Shown: positions 34,869-43,714 of the stretch, one piece after another | Layout of the letters: every line of letters begins with the position of its first letter | How positions within the stretch are numbered: position 1 is the first letter of the stretch | Assembly: GCF_003957745.1 (NCBI RefSeq) | Contig: NZ_CP020373.1 | Location: 1,860,001 to 1,924,000 of the forward strand | DNA from: Shewanella khirikhana | GTDB lineage: Bacteria > Pseudomonadota > Gammaproteobacteria > Enterobacterales > Shewanellaceae | DNA: 64,000 nt | Direction of reading: 5' to 3' | Made by a program: the position numbers and the translations under genes | The notes under the pieces: model-generated | What the model was told of the DNA's origin: nothing | Database searches by the model: none | What the model saw: only the letters and a program-made list of their open reading frames with translations

Positions 34869-35507
34869 TCAGGGCGCCAGACGGTCAATTTGCCAGCCAT
34901 CGGCTTCTTTGCTGTACAGGAAGCGGTCGTGTAGGCGGTGTTCGCCCCCCTGCCAGAACTCAATGCTGCTGGGGCGAACCAGATAACCGCCCCAAAATGA
35001 CGGCAGAGGCACCTCGCCGCTGGAAAACTTTTGCTTCATTTCCATGAACTTGGCTTCCAGTATCTGGCGGGCGCTGAGCTTGGATGACTGTGCAGATACC
35101 CAGGCTGCGATCTGGCTGTCTTTCGGACGGGTCATAAAGTATTTGAGCACGTCGGCGCTCGACAGTTGCTCGGCAATGCCGGTCACCGCTACCTGACGTT
35201 CAAGTGGATGCCAGGGGAACAGCAAGCTGATGTGGGCGTTTTGTTTAAGCTGAGTGGCTTTGCGGCTGCCAAGGTTGGTGAAAAACACAAAGCCCTGCTC
35301 GTCGAAACGTTTAAGCAGCACAATCCGCTGATACGGCTGGCCGTGCTCATCCACTGTAGCCACGCACATGGCGGTGGGATCTGACAGCTGCGCCTCCTTG
35401 GCCTGCTCCATCCAACGTTCAAAGAGTGCCATGGGCTCGGTCGGCAGCTCGCTGCGCCTCAGTCCCCCTTTGGTGTATTCACGGCGGATGTCACTCAGAT
35501 CTGTCAT
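34869..35507 (-). CDS. pdxH: Pyridoxamine 5'-phosphate oxidase
   Basis: This FMN enzyme oxidises pyridoxine or pyridoxamine 5'-phosphate to pyridoxal 5'-phosphate. The 212-residue product has the conserved MDLSDIRREYTKGGL start, the FMN-binding RIVLLKRFDEQGFVFFTN and SRKATQL stretches, and the C-terminal signature SIEFWQGGEHRLHDRF. Length is close to E. coli PdxH (218). It ends only 11 bases from the convergent cold-shock gene. Confidence 0.96.
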   Translation of the reverse strand: MTDLSDIRREYTKGGLRRSELPTEPMALFERWMEQAKEAQLSDPTAMCVATVDEHGQPYQRIVLLKRFDEQGFVFFTNLGSRKATQLKQNAHISLLFPWHPLERQVAVTGIAEQLSSADVLKYFMTRPKDSQIAAWVSAQSSKLSARQILEAKFMEMKQKFSSGEVPLPSFWGGYLVRPSSIEFWQGGEHRLHDRFLYSKEADGWQIDRLAP

Positions 35508-35562
35508 GGTAAATCCTTATGGGCACAGTATCGTTTGAGGCATTCTAGCCGCTTGACGCGCA

Positions 35563-35595
35563 ACAAAAAAGCCGACTTTGACGTCGGCTTTTGTT
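35563..35595 (-). terminator. Terminator after speD
   Basis: The stem AAAAGCCGAC/GTCGGCTTTT with a TTTGAC-type loop has T tracts on both sides. It lies 80 bases past the speD stop on the minus strand and upstream of pdxH. Confidence 0.85.
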
Positions 35596-35674
35596 TTTTA
35601 TCGCGCCAAATGCGCACTTGGCAATTATTTAAGCAATTACTGAGATACGGCGCCATTGGCCAGCTTTGTAAAAA

Positions 35675-36604
35675 TCACATGGCTTCCGGGATCAGCACTT
35701 CATGACACAGCTGCTGATAGTGGCTGAATTCGACTTTGTAGCCTTGTACCATGGACAAGCTGCAGCTGCCAAGGCACAAGTGTGCCGGGTAGTTCTCGGT
35801 GTGACGCTCGGCGTTAAAACCTATCTCATCCCAACTGCCGGGGTTCAAAATACCCAGCAGGCGCGAGAAAATCTGCCGATAGTCGCCTTCCAGCGGCAAG
35901 TTGGTTTCAAAGCTCACGTAGGAGCTGTTTTCCTGCGGCGTAATATGAATGGTCATATAGCGATCGCCACGAATGCCGTTAATGGAATAGCCAAATGGCT
36001 CGAACAGGAAATCATCGAACACAAAACCCGGCAGCATGGCATCGAGTTGCAGCAGGCGGCGGATTTCAGCGGCGCTCTGCTGTTCGCTGCGCAGGTAATC
36101 GGCAGCCTCACCACGGATGTGGTACATCAAGAGCTCGCTGGTGTGATCGTCCGCAGCCGCCTCGTAGGGCTGGTTGCTGGTAAAAATATAATGGTGATGC
36201 GAGTCCAGATGGCCGATACGGAAAGCATCCCCGGGAAGGAGCGCACGAATGGCGGTCAAATCGTCGCTGAAGGCACTGCATTGCAGGTGCGACAGGTACT
36301 CGTTTTTACGCTGATAACTGGCGAAGGCGATATGGTCGGCGCCAACACGTTCGATAAAGCGCACCACGGCATTTGCCAGGGTGGTGGTGCCGCAGGTCAG
36401 CATCAGGAATCTGTCGTCCCAGACAAATAAACTGGATTCGCTGAGCAGGTATGCATCGCATTTTTCATTGCTGATACTGGAGAGAATTTCGGCATTGGCG
36501 CAGGCCACCATTTCTGTCCAGAATTCACGCCCCAGCGCCCGCAGGGAGCCAAACTGTGGCGTGACGATAACTTCTATTTTTTTTTCTGAGCCTTCAAAAA
36601 ACAT
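35675..36604 (-). CDS. speD: S-adenosylmethionine decarboxylase, eukaryotic-type proenzyme
   Basis: This enzyme makes the aminopropyl donor for spermidine synthesis and processes itself to form a pyruvoyl group. The 309-residue product matches the eukaryotic (class 2) enzyme, not the short bacterial SpeD. It has FFEGSEK near the start (glutamates 4 and 7), the cleavage site LSESS with predicted pyruvoyl serine S57, and CGTT with C71, 14 residues later as in the human enzyme. GYSINGIRGD and TIHITPQ supply the proton-handling serine and histidine. ATG 36604 is chosen over a TTG ten codons earlier. It is the last gene of speE-speA-speD. Confidence 0.93.
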   Translation of the reverse strand: MFFEGSEKKIEVIVTPQFGSLRALGREFWTEMVACANAEILSSISNEKCDAYLLSESSLFVWDDRFLMLTCGTTTLANAVVRFIERVGADHIAFASYQRKNEYLSHLQCSAFSDDLTAIRALLPGDAFRIGHLDSHHHYIFTSNQPYEAAADDHTSELLMYHIRGEAADYLRSEQQSAAEIRRLLQLDAMLPGFVFDDFLFEPFGYSINGIRGDRYMTIHITPQENSSYVSFETNLPLEGDYRQIFSRLLGILNPGSWDEIGFNAERHTENYPAHLCLGSCSLSMVQGYKVEFSHYQQLCHEVLIPEAM

Positions 36605-36620
36605 CTTTACTCTACCTGAG

Positions 36621-36653
36621 GGCCGGGAGGGCAACTGCCCTTGGCTCCCGGCC
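36621..36653 (-). other. Strong hairpin between speA and speD
   Basis: GGCCGGG (36621-36627) pairs with CCCGGCC (36647-36653), enclosing AGGGC-AACT-GCCCT. This gives about 12 GC-rich base pairs with a 5-base bulge. There is no T run, so it is more likely an mRNA stability or translation element than a terminator. It lies just upstream of the speD ribosome site. Confidence 0.7.
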
Positions 36654-36678
36654 TGTATTCACCTTGCCTTGTTAGTCG

Positions 36679-38589
36679 TTAAAAGTCTTCCAGATAGGTG
36701 TAGCCCTTAAGGCCAACCTGAAGCTCATCGAGGATCATCGCGCGCTCATCTTCAACGATATGGGTGTTCACCAGCTCCTCGTAGGTGCGCATAAAGGACA
36801 CCGCATCCAGGTTTACATAACGCAGCACGTCGGCCACGGTATCACCGGCGAGCACAGACTCAATGTTGGTCTGGCCTTCATCGTCAATACGCACTACAGC
36901 TGAGTTGGTATCGCCAAAGAGGTTATGCAAGTCGCCCAGAATTTCCTGATAGGCACCCACCAGGAAGAAACCAATCAGGTATGGGTCTTCTGCTGACCAG
37001 GCCGGTACCGGCAATGTGGTTTCAATGCCCTGCCCGTCCACGTACTGATCAACAATACCGTCGGAGTCACAGGTGATATCCAGCATCACGGCGCGGCGCT
37101 CAGGCACCTTGTCCAGACCAGACAGCGGCAGCACAGGGAATACCTGATCGATACCCCAGGCATCCGGCAGCGACTGGAACAGCGAGAAGTTCACGAAGAA
37201 CTTGTCGGCCAGCTTTTCGTTCAGCTCATCGATGATCGGGCGCTGATAACGGTTACGGGCATTCATCAGCCCCTGCAGCTCATGACACACCGCCAGGTGG
37301 CACTGCTCGGCCCAGGCGCGGTCGGCCAGGCTAAGCTGACCCAGAGCAAACAAAGACTGGGCTTCAGCCATGTCTGATTGGGTATCGTGATAGATTTCAA
37401 TCAGGGCACGCTGATCCAGACGCGAGCTGATTTCATTCCAGCTGCGCCACATGTTGTGCAGCAGCTGAGATGCATCCTCGGCAGGCGCCGGGATCACTTC
37501 CGGGCTGTAGGCTTCGGTGCCGATAACGTCGGTGATGAGCACGGCGTGGTGGGCAGTCAGGTAACGGCCAGACTCGGAGATGATCCGTGGCATTGGCTGC
37601 TCGTTTTCGTTACACACATCGGTCAGTACAGAGACGATGTTGTTGGCGTATTCGGCCAGCGCATAGTTCATCGAGTTGTTTGACTGGCTGCGGGTACCGT
37701 CGTAGTCAACCGCAAGACCACCGCCCACGTCGAAGCAGTTCACCTTGGCGCCGAGTTTACGCAGTTCGCAGTAGAAGCGCGCCGCTTCGCCCACACCGTG
37801 GCGGATATCGCGGATGTTGGCGATTTGCGAGCCCAGGTGGAAGTGCAGCAGCTGCAGCGAGTCGAGCATGTTTTCTTCCTGCAGACGCTCAACTACTTTG
37901 AGAATTTGCGAGGCAGACAGACCGAACTTGGACTTCTCGCCACCACTTGCCTGCCACTTGCCCTTGCCCTGGAACGCCAGACGGGCACGCAGACCCAGAC
38001 GAGGAGTAACGCCAAGCTTCTTGGACTCATCCAGCACCATCTGCAGCTCGGACATTTTCTCGAGCACGATGTAAACGCTGTGACCCAGCTTCTCACCGAT
38101 AAGCGCCAGACGGATGTACTCTTTGTCTTTGTAACCGTTACATACGATCACAGAGCTGGCCTTTTGCGCCATGGCGAGTACCGCCATCAGCTCAGGCTTA
38201 CTGCCGGCTTCCAGACCCAGCTGAGGCACGGTTTTGCTCACCTGGCTTGCCAGGATTTCTTCCACCACGGTCTGCTGCTGGTTCACCTTGATGGGGTACA
38301 CCAGCAGGTAGTCTGCCTGATAGTCGTATTTCTGAATGGCCTGATTGAACATCTGGCACAGGTGATCGACCCTGTGGTGCAGAATTTGTGGGAAGCGCAC
38401 CAGTACAGGCAGGCTCACACCGGCTTTCACCATGTCTTTGGCCAGCGCATTCAAGCCAATCTTGTAAGACGGATTTTTGGGGTCCGGGGAGACAGTCACC
38501 TCACCCTCGTCGCTAATCCCGTAAAAACCCTGGCTCCAGTGGGCAACGTTGTACCCGGCGCGGGCGTCGTCAATAGACCATTCGTTCAT
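36679..38589 (-). CDS. speA: Biosynthetic arginine decarboxylase
   Basis: This PLP-dependent fold-III decarboxylase converts arginine to agmatine, the route to putrescine. The 636-residue product has the PLP-lysine motif VYPIKVNQQ (about 96-104), LGLEAGSKPEL, the glycine-rich GGGLAVDYDGT region, and the C-terminal barrel with CDSDGIVD. The length is that of SpeA, and the opening WSIDDARAGYNVAHWSQGFYG is characteristic. It starts 28 bases after speE ends. No agmatinase gene lies in the window. Confidence 0.96.
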   Translation of the reverse strand: MNEWSIDDARAGYNVAHWSQGFYGISDEGEVTVSPDPKNPSYKIGLNALAKDMVKAGVSLPVLVRFPQILHHRVDHLCQMFNQAIQKYDYQADYLLVYPIKVNQQQTVVEEILASQVSKTVPQLGLEAGSKPELMAVLAMAQKASSVIVCNGYKDKEYIRLALIGEKLGHSVYIVLEKMSELQMVLDESKKLGVTPRLGLRARLAFQGKGKWQASGGEKSKFGLSASQILKVVERLQEENMLDSLQLLHFHLGSQIANIRDIRHGVGEAARFYCELRKLGAKVNCFDVGGGLAVDYDGTRSQSNNSMNYALAEYANNIVSVLTDVCNENEQPMPRIISESGRYLTAHHAVLITDVIGTEAYSPEVIPAPAEDASQLLHNMWRSWNEISSRLDQRALIEIYHDTQSDMAEAQSLFALGQLSLADRAWAEQCHLAVCHELQGLMNARNRYQRPIIDELNEKLADKFFVNFSLFQSLPDAWGIDQVFPVLPLSGLDKVPERRAVMLDITCDSDGIVDQYVDGQGIETTLPVPAWSAEDPYLIGFFLVGAYQEILGDLHNLFGDTNSAVVRIDDEGQTNIESVLAGDTVADVLRYVNLDAVSFMRTYEELVNTHIVEDERAMILDELQVGLKGYTYLEDF

Positions 38590-38617
38590 CTCAATTGTGC
38601 CTATAAAAAGAGAGATA

Positions 38618-39493
38618 TTATGCGGTCACGGTCATGGCTGACCGGATCGCCTGTTCGACGTATTTTGGCAAAGCAAAGCTTGCCTGATGCAAAGCCGGCG
38701 TGTAGTAACGGGTGCTGATCCCAGACTCGTTGAAACGCGCCTCGAGGGTTGCAAGCTCATGCCTGCGCGCCTCCGGATTGTCGGTAGCCCACGCAAACGC
38801 CATGGTGCCACCAATGTACGTGGGAACGGCGGCGGTATAGAACCAGCATTCCCGGGTATAACTGCTCATACGACGCACAGTGTCCTGCAGGGATTCTACC
38901 TGCATAAAAGGCACGCCGTTTTGCGCCACAAAAATGCCGCCTTCATTTAAGCAGCGTTTGCAGCCCGCGTAAAAATCGGAGCTGAACAGCACCTCACCGG
39001 GGCCAACCGGATCGGTACAGTCTGAAATAATCACATCAAAACGCGCATCTGTGGTGGCAACATAGTCCATGCCATCGGCGATAACCAGTTCAACCCTTGG
39101 GTCGTCGTAGGCACCGGCCGAATGATTTGGCAGCCAGGTTTTACACATATCAACCACGGCGCCATCAATCTCAACCATCACGATACGCTCAATACCTTTG
39201 TGTTTCACCACTTCGCGCAGCATACCGCCATCGCCACCACCGATGATAAGCAGGCTTTTTACCTTGCCATGGGCCAAAACCGGCACGTGGGTCAGCATTT
39301 CGTGATAGACAAATTCGTCAGCCTCGGTGGTTTGAATGGCACCATTGAGGGCCATCACCCGGCCAAAGCGGGCGTTTTCAAAAATCGACAGGTGCCACTG
39401 GCTGGTTTTCTGCTCATAAAGCAGCTTATCTATCTCGAAATATTGGCCATAACTGCTGTGCAGCGTCTCGAAATATAGCGTGTTGTCTTGCAT
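38618..39493 (-). CDS. speE: Polyamine aminopropyltransferase (spermidine synthase)
   Basis: SpeE transfers the aminopropyl group from decarboxylated SAM to putrescine. The 291-residue product has LLIIGGGDGGMLREV (SAM-binding loop), VEIDGAVVDMC, DGMDYV and the catalytic SDCTDPVGPGEVLF. The ATG at 39493 (GGAACCCGGA upstream) matches the family start MQDNTLYFETLH; the open frame to 39592 is discarded. It is the first gene of a speE-speA-speD cluster whose members supply consecutive steps. Confidence 0.95.
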   Translation of the reverse strand: MQDNTLYFETLHSSYGQYFEIDKLLYEQKTSQWHLSIFENARFGRVMALNGAIQTTEADEFVYHEMLTHVPVLAHGKVKSLLIIGGGDGGMLREVVKHKGIERIVMVEIDGAVVDMCKTWLPNHSAGAYDDPRVELVIADGMDYVATTDARFDVIISDCTDPVGPGEVLFSSDFYAGCKRCLNEGGIFVAQNGVPFMQVESLQDTVRRMSSYTRECWFYTAAVPTYIGGTMAFAWATDNPEARRHELATLEARFNESGISTRYYTPALHQASFALPKYVEQAIRSAMTVTA

Positions 39494-39600
39494 GTATCCG
39501 GGTTCCGATTGCGTCGGTATGACAAGTGTAGAATGCGCTCGCCCGGCCATTTCTGGAGAAACGCCGGGAAAGACAAGCCGAATGGTCAACAAAGACCGGC

Positions 39601-39744
39601 TTACTGGGGACTATTGGCCTCTTCGCGGCCGGAATTGATGCGGATGAGCGTAAGGTGTTTCACGTCGGTATCAACGTTAACCAAATCCTGGGTCAGGCAG
39701 GATGCCAATTTAAGGCAATGTGCAGACAGCAAATGATAGTACAT
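39601..39744 (-). CDS. Possible 47-residue small protein upstream of speE
   Basis: A short frame starts at ATG 39744, with GGGGG about seven bases upstream, and ends 107 bases before speE. The product (MYYHLLSAHCLKLASC then DLVNVDTDVKHLTLIRI) has no family I recognise and no membrane segment. It could be a small protein, a leader, or chance. Confidence 0.28.
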   Translation of the reverse strand: MYYHLLSAHCLKLASCLTQDLVNVDTDVKHLTLIRINSGREEANSPQ

Positions 39745-40171
39745 CAGCCAACCCCCTAACCGCCGCAACTGCCTTCTTGTGGGCGCTGCGGTGTAGATCC
39801 ATCCAAACACCTTTGTTGAAGAAAAGACCTGTTAGATAACAGGCAATAAAGCTCGGGCGAATACCCGAAAACGGCGCAATTAAACCCTGCAAAAACCAAG
39901 ATTGCAAGCAAGAATTCGGATTTGTTAACTGAGTTGCAGAATATACTACATCCGCACTGCGAAAGCGGGTATTGAGACGTAACAATTTAACTTAATTTCA
40001 AAAAGATAGAGTTAAACAAAGCAGCATTGGATATCACAGGTGTTCAATATTTTTTAATACCAGAAACACCAAAAAAGATTGCGAGCCAACTGCAAACTCC
40101 CGCAAGCCAAAACGCAGCGGTTGCGATATAATCAGCCGGCAAGATTATTCATTGTCAGATTTAGGTATTTC
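39745..40171. other. Intergenic region with promoter-like site before the cvfB-like gene
   Basis: This is AT-rich and apparently non-coding. It contains a perfect TATAAT at 40127-40132, 40 bases before the next plus-strand start, with a poor -35. An inverted repeat CCTGTT-AGAT-AACAGG at 39828-39843 is followed on the minus strand by TCTTTTCTTC and may be a weak terminator. Confidence 0.45.
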
Positions 40172-41002
40172 ATGATCCAGTTAGGAAAAACCTGCCGCCT
40201 GCCGGTAGTTAAACAGGTCAATTTCGGCTTTTATCTCAACGCAGGAGAGCTTGGCCAGGTACTGTTGCCAAACAAGTTCGCCCCCGAAGGCCTGCAAGCA
40301 GGTCAGGAACTGGAGGTGTTCCTGTATCTGGATTCTGAGGATACCCCCATCGCCACCACCCAAAAGCCATTGGCGCAGGTGGGCGAGTTTGCCAACCTGA
40401 AAATTGTGTCTGTGAGCCGTGTCGGCGCCTTCCTCGATTGGGGACTGGATAAAGATTTGCTGCTGCCCTTTGCCGAGCAAACCCGGCCACCGGAAGAAGG
40501 CAAATATCAGCTGGTGCATCTGCACATCAATCGCGCCGACGATCGCATTGTTGCCTCGGCCAAGTTGGATAAATTCCTCGATAAAACCCCAGCTTTCTAC
40601 AAGCCCGGGCAGGAAGTGAAACTGACCATCGCCGGACGCACCGATTTGGGCTACAAGGCGATTATCGAAAACCGCCACTGGGGCCTCATCCATCAAAGCG
40701 ATGTGTTCAAGCCACTGCGCGCAGGCAATAAAATCAAAGGCTTTATCAAGCAGGTCCGCCACGACGGTAAAATCGATTTGGTGCTGAACAAAGGTACCAA
40801 GGACGAACTCGATGCCCATTCAGCCCAGATCCTGAAGAAGCTGTCCGCCGCCGGCGGCTTTTTGCCACTTGGCGATAAGACCGATGCCGATGTGATTTAT
40901 GCCGAGCTTGGCATGAGTAAAAAAGCCTTTAAAAAGAGCATTGGCGGCCTGTTTAAGCAAGGCAAGCTTCGCATCGAAAATAACGGCATCTATTTAAGTT
41001 AA
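40172..41002 (+). CDS. S1-like RNA-binding protein, CvfB/YitL family
   Basis: The 276-residue product matches the CvfB family of S1-repeat proteins with a C-terminal winged-helix domain, linked in firmicutes to virulence and RNA turnover. Visible are an N-terminal OB-like part (about 1-65), S1-type repeats (AFLDWGLDKDLLLPF and GLIHQSDVF with HDGKIDLVLN), and the end SKKAFKKSIGGLFKQGKLRIENNGIYL. ATG 40172 is preferred: it matches the family start MIQLGKT, whereas the open frame from 40079 begins with unrelated basic sequence. It is monocistronic with a terminator. Confidence 0.88.
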   Translation: MIQLGKTCRLPVVKQVNFGFYLNAGELGQVLLPNKFAPEGLQAGQELEVFLYLDSEDTPIATTQKPLAQVGEFANLKIVSVSRVGAFLDWGLDKDLLLPFAEQTRPPEEGKYQLVHLHINRADDRIVASAKLDKFLDKTPAFYKPGQEVKLTIAGRTDLGYKAIIENRHWGLIHQSDVFKPLRAGNKIKGFIKQVRHDGKIDLVLNKGTKDELDAHSAQILKKLSAAGGFLPLGDKTDADVIYAELGMSKKAFKKSIGGLFKQGKLRIENNGIYLS

Positions 41003-41022
41003 CGTCGATGTTTGCCAGGTCA

Positions 41023-41055
41023 GAAAAAACGCGGTGACTGTTCACCGCGTTTTTT
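41023..41055 (+). terminator. Terminator after the cvfB-like gene
   Basis: The perfect stem AAAAACGCGGTGA/TCACCGCGTTTTT has a CTGT loop and a T run. Confidence 0.93.
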
Positions 41056-41137
41056 TATCTGGTAACAAAGTGCGTTGGCTATGGGCAAGCTCTGGTGTCT
41101 TTGATATAACAGGTCAAAGATTTACAAGGAGATTTGC

Positions 41138-41788
41138 ATGCTACTCAGCGCTATCGAAGCCAGAATAATCGGTTGTCTTTTAGAAAAAGAAGTCACCACG
41201 CCAGATCAATACCCCCTGTCACTGAACGCACTTACCCTGGCCTGCAATCAAAAAACCAGCCGCGGTCCCGTTATGGACCTGTCTGAATCCGATGTGCAGG
41301 CGGGTTTGGATAATCTTGCGAAAAAGCGTCTGGTGAGCGATCAGTCAGGCTTTGGCAGCCGCGTTGTGAAATACAAGCACAGGTTCTGCAACACCGAATT
41401 TTCTGATCTGCAGCTAAGTAAAGCCGAAACCGCCGTGGTGGCCCTGTTGCTGCTTCGTGGCCCACAAACACCAGGCGAGCTGCGTACCCGCGCCGGCCGT
41501 CAGCACGAATTTAAAGACATTCAGGAAGTAGAACGCACTCTCGCAGCCCTCGCTGGCCGCGAAACGCCGCTGGTAAGCCAGCTGGCCCGAGAGCCAGGTA
41601 AACGCGAAAGCCGGTTTGCCCTGCTCATTCAGGAAGAGAGCGAAGCTATTGTCGCCAGCGCTGGCAGCGCCCCCTTTTCTGTAGCCAGTTCATCCTCAGC
41701 AACCAGCAGCGACAATGATGAACGGATTGCCGCCCTCGAAGCGCGCATCGCAGCCCTAGAGGCGCGTCTTGATGCACTCGAAAACTAA
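41138..41788 (+). CDS. yceH: YceH family protein (DUF480, UPF0502)
   Basis: This 216-residue protein of two winged-helix-like domains has unknown function. It opens with LSAIEARIIGCLLEKEVTTPDQYPLS, which is nearly diagnostic, and has NQKTSRGPVM and LLLRGPQTPGELRTR. After a Ser-rich linker (about 176-195) it ends in a short coiled coil made of the repeated heptad-like RIAALEA. AAGGAG lies before the ATG. The ABC transporter genes follow after 27 bases and may be co-transcribed. Confidence 0.92.
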   Translation: MLLSAIEARIIGCLLEKEVTTPDQYPLSLNALTLACNQKTSRGPVMDLSESDVQAGLDNLAKKRLVSDQSGFGSRVVKYKHRFCNTEFSDLQLSKAETAVVALLLLRGPQTPGELRTRAGRQHEFKDIQEVERTLAALAGRETPLVSQLAREPGKRESRFALLIQEESEAIVASAGSAPFSVASSSSATSSDNDERIAALEARIAALEARLDALEN

Positions 41789-41815
41789 TACCTAACATAA
41801 AAACAGGACGTTACC

Positions 41816-42655
41816 ATGTCATCCAATGCCCCCGCTCAGCCGGGCGCCCTGACCCATGTGTGGCTCATTGCCAGACAGGAAGTCATTAAGGGCTTTTTTA
41901 ACTTGCGGGGCCTTATTGCCCTGATTGCCTACTGTTTGGTGTGGGGGCTTATTCTGTATTACCCCATTCGTGGCGCCGCCAAGTATCTGGCCGACCCGCA
42001 TATGCGCAGTATGTTGACCGACTTGCTTGGGGTTGTCAGTCCCAAATACCTCCTGAATTGGGATGTAGCCGAACTTGCGCTGTTTTGGGTGATAAGCCTC
42101 TACTGGTTCCCGCTGTTTGCCATTTTAAGCAGTGCCGATCAGTTCGCCTCGGATAAAAGCCGCAAAACCTTCCGCTTTTTGGTGCAGCGTACCGGACGCG
42201 ATGCGCTGTTCTTTGGCAGGGTGTTGGGGCAAACCTTACTGCAAAGCGCGTATATCATCACTGCGGGCGTGGCGACCTTACTGCTGACCATGGTTCGTGA
42301 CACCGACCTGGTGGGCGTAGCCATTACCGATGGGGTGCTGGTGCTGCTCAACCTGCTGATTGTGATCCTGCCCTACATTGCCATGATGGCGCTGTTGTCG
42401 CTGTATGCATCCAGCGCCAGACAGGCCACGCTGTTTGCTGTGTTGATTTGGTGTGTGATTAAAATCGCTGCCGCCCTGGTGGCTTACTATGTACCGGGAC
42501 TGCCTGCCATTGATTGGCTGTTGCCAGGCAGTCAGATTGACAACCTGGTAGACAATACCCCCGCAGGCGCCCTGCTTCACTCGCCACTGCCACTTATCCA
42601 AACCGCAGTGCTGCTCGGACTGGGACTGGTGTATATGAGAAGGAGCGCACTGTGA
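41816..42655 (+). CDS. ABC transporter permease
   Basis: The 279-residue product has about six hydrophobic segments (near 30-50, 90-110, 140-165, 175-200, 208-230 and 258-274) and no ATP-binding motif. The pattern resembles ABC-2 type export permeases, including YASSARQATLFAVL. The gene overlaps the ATPase start by four bases (GTGA), showing the two work together. Substrate unknown; no substrate-binding protein is nearby, which fits an exporter. Confidence 0.85.
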   Translation: MSSNAPAQPGALTHVWLIARQEVIKGFFNLRGLIALIAYCLVWGLILYYPIRGAAKYLADPHMRSMLTDLLGVVSPKYLLNWDVAELALFWVISLYWFPLFAILSSADQFASDKSRKTFRFLVQRTGRDALFFGRVLGQTLLQSAYIITAGVATLLLTMVRDTDLVGVAITDGVLVLLNLLIVILPYIAMMALLSLYASSARQATLFAVLIWCVIKIAAALVAYYVPGLPAIDWLLPGSQIDNLVDNTPAGALLHSPLPLIQTAVLLGLGLVYMRRSAL

Positions 42656-43557
42656 ATCTGATTGTGACCGACAAGCTGACCAAACACTATGGCAGCAAGA
42701 CCGCGCTGGACGCGGTAACCCTTGAAGTTAGCGCCGGCGCTCCGGTAGCACTGGTAGGCCCGAATGGTGCCGGTAAAACGACCCTGATGAGCCTGATGTG
42801 CGGCTATATTCAGCCAGACGGCGGCAGCATCCACATTCTTGGCTTACCGCCGGGCCATCGTGGCCTGCTTGGCAGGGTTTGTGCCCTGCCACAGGATGCC
42901 CTGCTTGATCCCAACTTCACCGTTGGCGAGCAACTGACCTTCTTTGCCAAGTTGCAGGGATTCAGCGCGAAAGCGGCGAAAATGGAAACCGAGCGGGTGC
43001 TTGAGTTAGTGCAACTTGCTGAAGCCAGCAAACACAAACCCACGGCGCTGAGCCACGGTATGGGAAAACGTGTTGCCATCGCCCAGGCACTGATTGGCAG
43101 CCCTGAGTTGGTATTGCTGGACGAACCCACTGCCGGACTTGATCCCGCTAATGCACGGGGTATTCGAGAGCTTATCGCCCATGCAGGAGACAAGACCACC
43201 TTTCTTATCTCTTCCCATAACCTTGAGGAGCTTGAGCGGCTTTGCGATACCGTGCTCTACCTCGACAAAGGCAAGCTCAGCCAGTCGCTGTCGATTAAAT
43301 CCGACACTGACGAGCGCTACCTTACCCTTAGCCTGCAAAACAGCGCGGATGAGGCGTTTGCAAGCAAATTGGCGGCTCTGGGCGGTGTAGCCAATGTTAA
43401 GCCGCAGCAAAATGGCCGCGAGTTTATTATCGGCTATCAGGTTAGCGATACGCCTTACCAGTTGGAGCAGGCACTGCTTGGCCTGATGGCCAACGAAGGG
43501 GTGAAATACCGTCAGCTACTGAACGGCAAGAGCCTTGAGGACAAGCTGTTCTCTTAA
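42652..43557 (+). CDS. ABC transporter ATP-binding protein
   Basis: The 301-residue ATPase has Walker A GPNGAGKTT (about 36-44), Q-loop PQD, Walker B LVLLDEPTAGLDP (about 148-160) and the switch histidine in ISSHNLEEL. The signature motif is LSHGMGKRVAIAQAL, slightly different from LSGGQ. The C-terminal 90 residues form the extra domain common in ABC-2 exporters. The start is GTG overlapping the permease stop. It is the last gene before a terminator. Confidence 0.92.
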   Translation: MNLIVTDKLTKHYGSKTALDAVTLEVSAGAPVALVGPNGAGKTTLMSLMCGYIQPDGGSIHILGLPPGHRGLLGRVCALPQDALLDPNFTVGEQLTFFAKLQGFSAKAAKMETERVLELVQLAEASKHKPTALSHGMGKRVAIAQALIGSPELVLLDEPTAGLDPANARGIRELIAHAGDKTTFLISSHNLEELERLCDTVLYLDKGKLSQSLSIKSDTDERYLTLSLQNSADEAFASKLAALGGVANVKPQQNGREFIIGYQVSDTPYQLEQALLGLMANEGVKYRQLLNGKSLEDKLFS

Positions 43558-43572
43558 ATACTGACCAATTCC

Positions 43573-43598
43573 AAAGGCACCCTGGGGGTGCCTTTTTT
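43573..43598 (+). terminator. Terminator after the ABC transporter genes
   Basis: The stem AAAGGCACCC/GGGTGCCTTT with a TGG loop is followed by six T. Confidence 0.9.
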
Positions 43599-43617
43599 AT
43601 GTCTGGCGACGGCCGCC

Positions 43618-43714
43618 GCAAAGGTTTTGATGCAAAGGGTTTAATGCAAAGGGTTTGATGCAAAGGTTTTTGATGCAAGGGTTTTGATACAAAGGGTTTT
43701 GATACAAAGGGTTT
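43618..43714 (+). repeat. About seven tandem 14-15-bp repeats
   Basis: Degenerate copies of GCAAAGGGTTTTGAT run head to tail from about 43618 to 43714, with unit length varying between 14 and 15. The array starts 20 bases after the ABC operon terminator. Confidence 0.9.

Noticed and set aside
39710..39985. Open frame of 91 codons on the minus strand
   Set aside because: It starts with TTG without a ribosome site and crosses AT-rich non-coding sequence; the shorter frame inside another register is the better candidate.
43618..43714. CRISPR-like array
   Set aside because: Units of 14-15 bp run head to tail without spacers and no cas genes are near; it is a simple tandem repeat.
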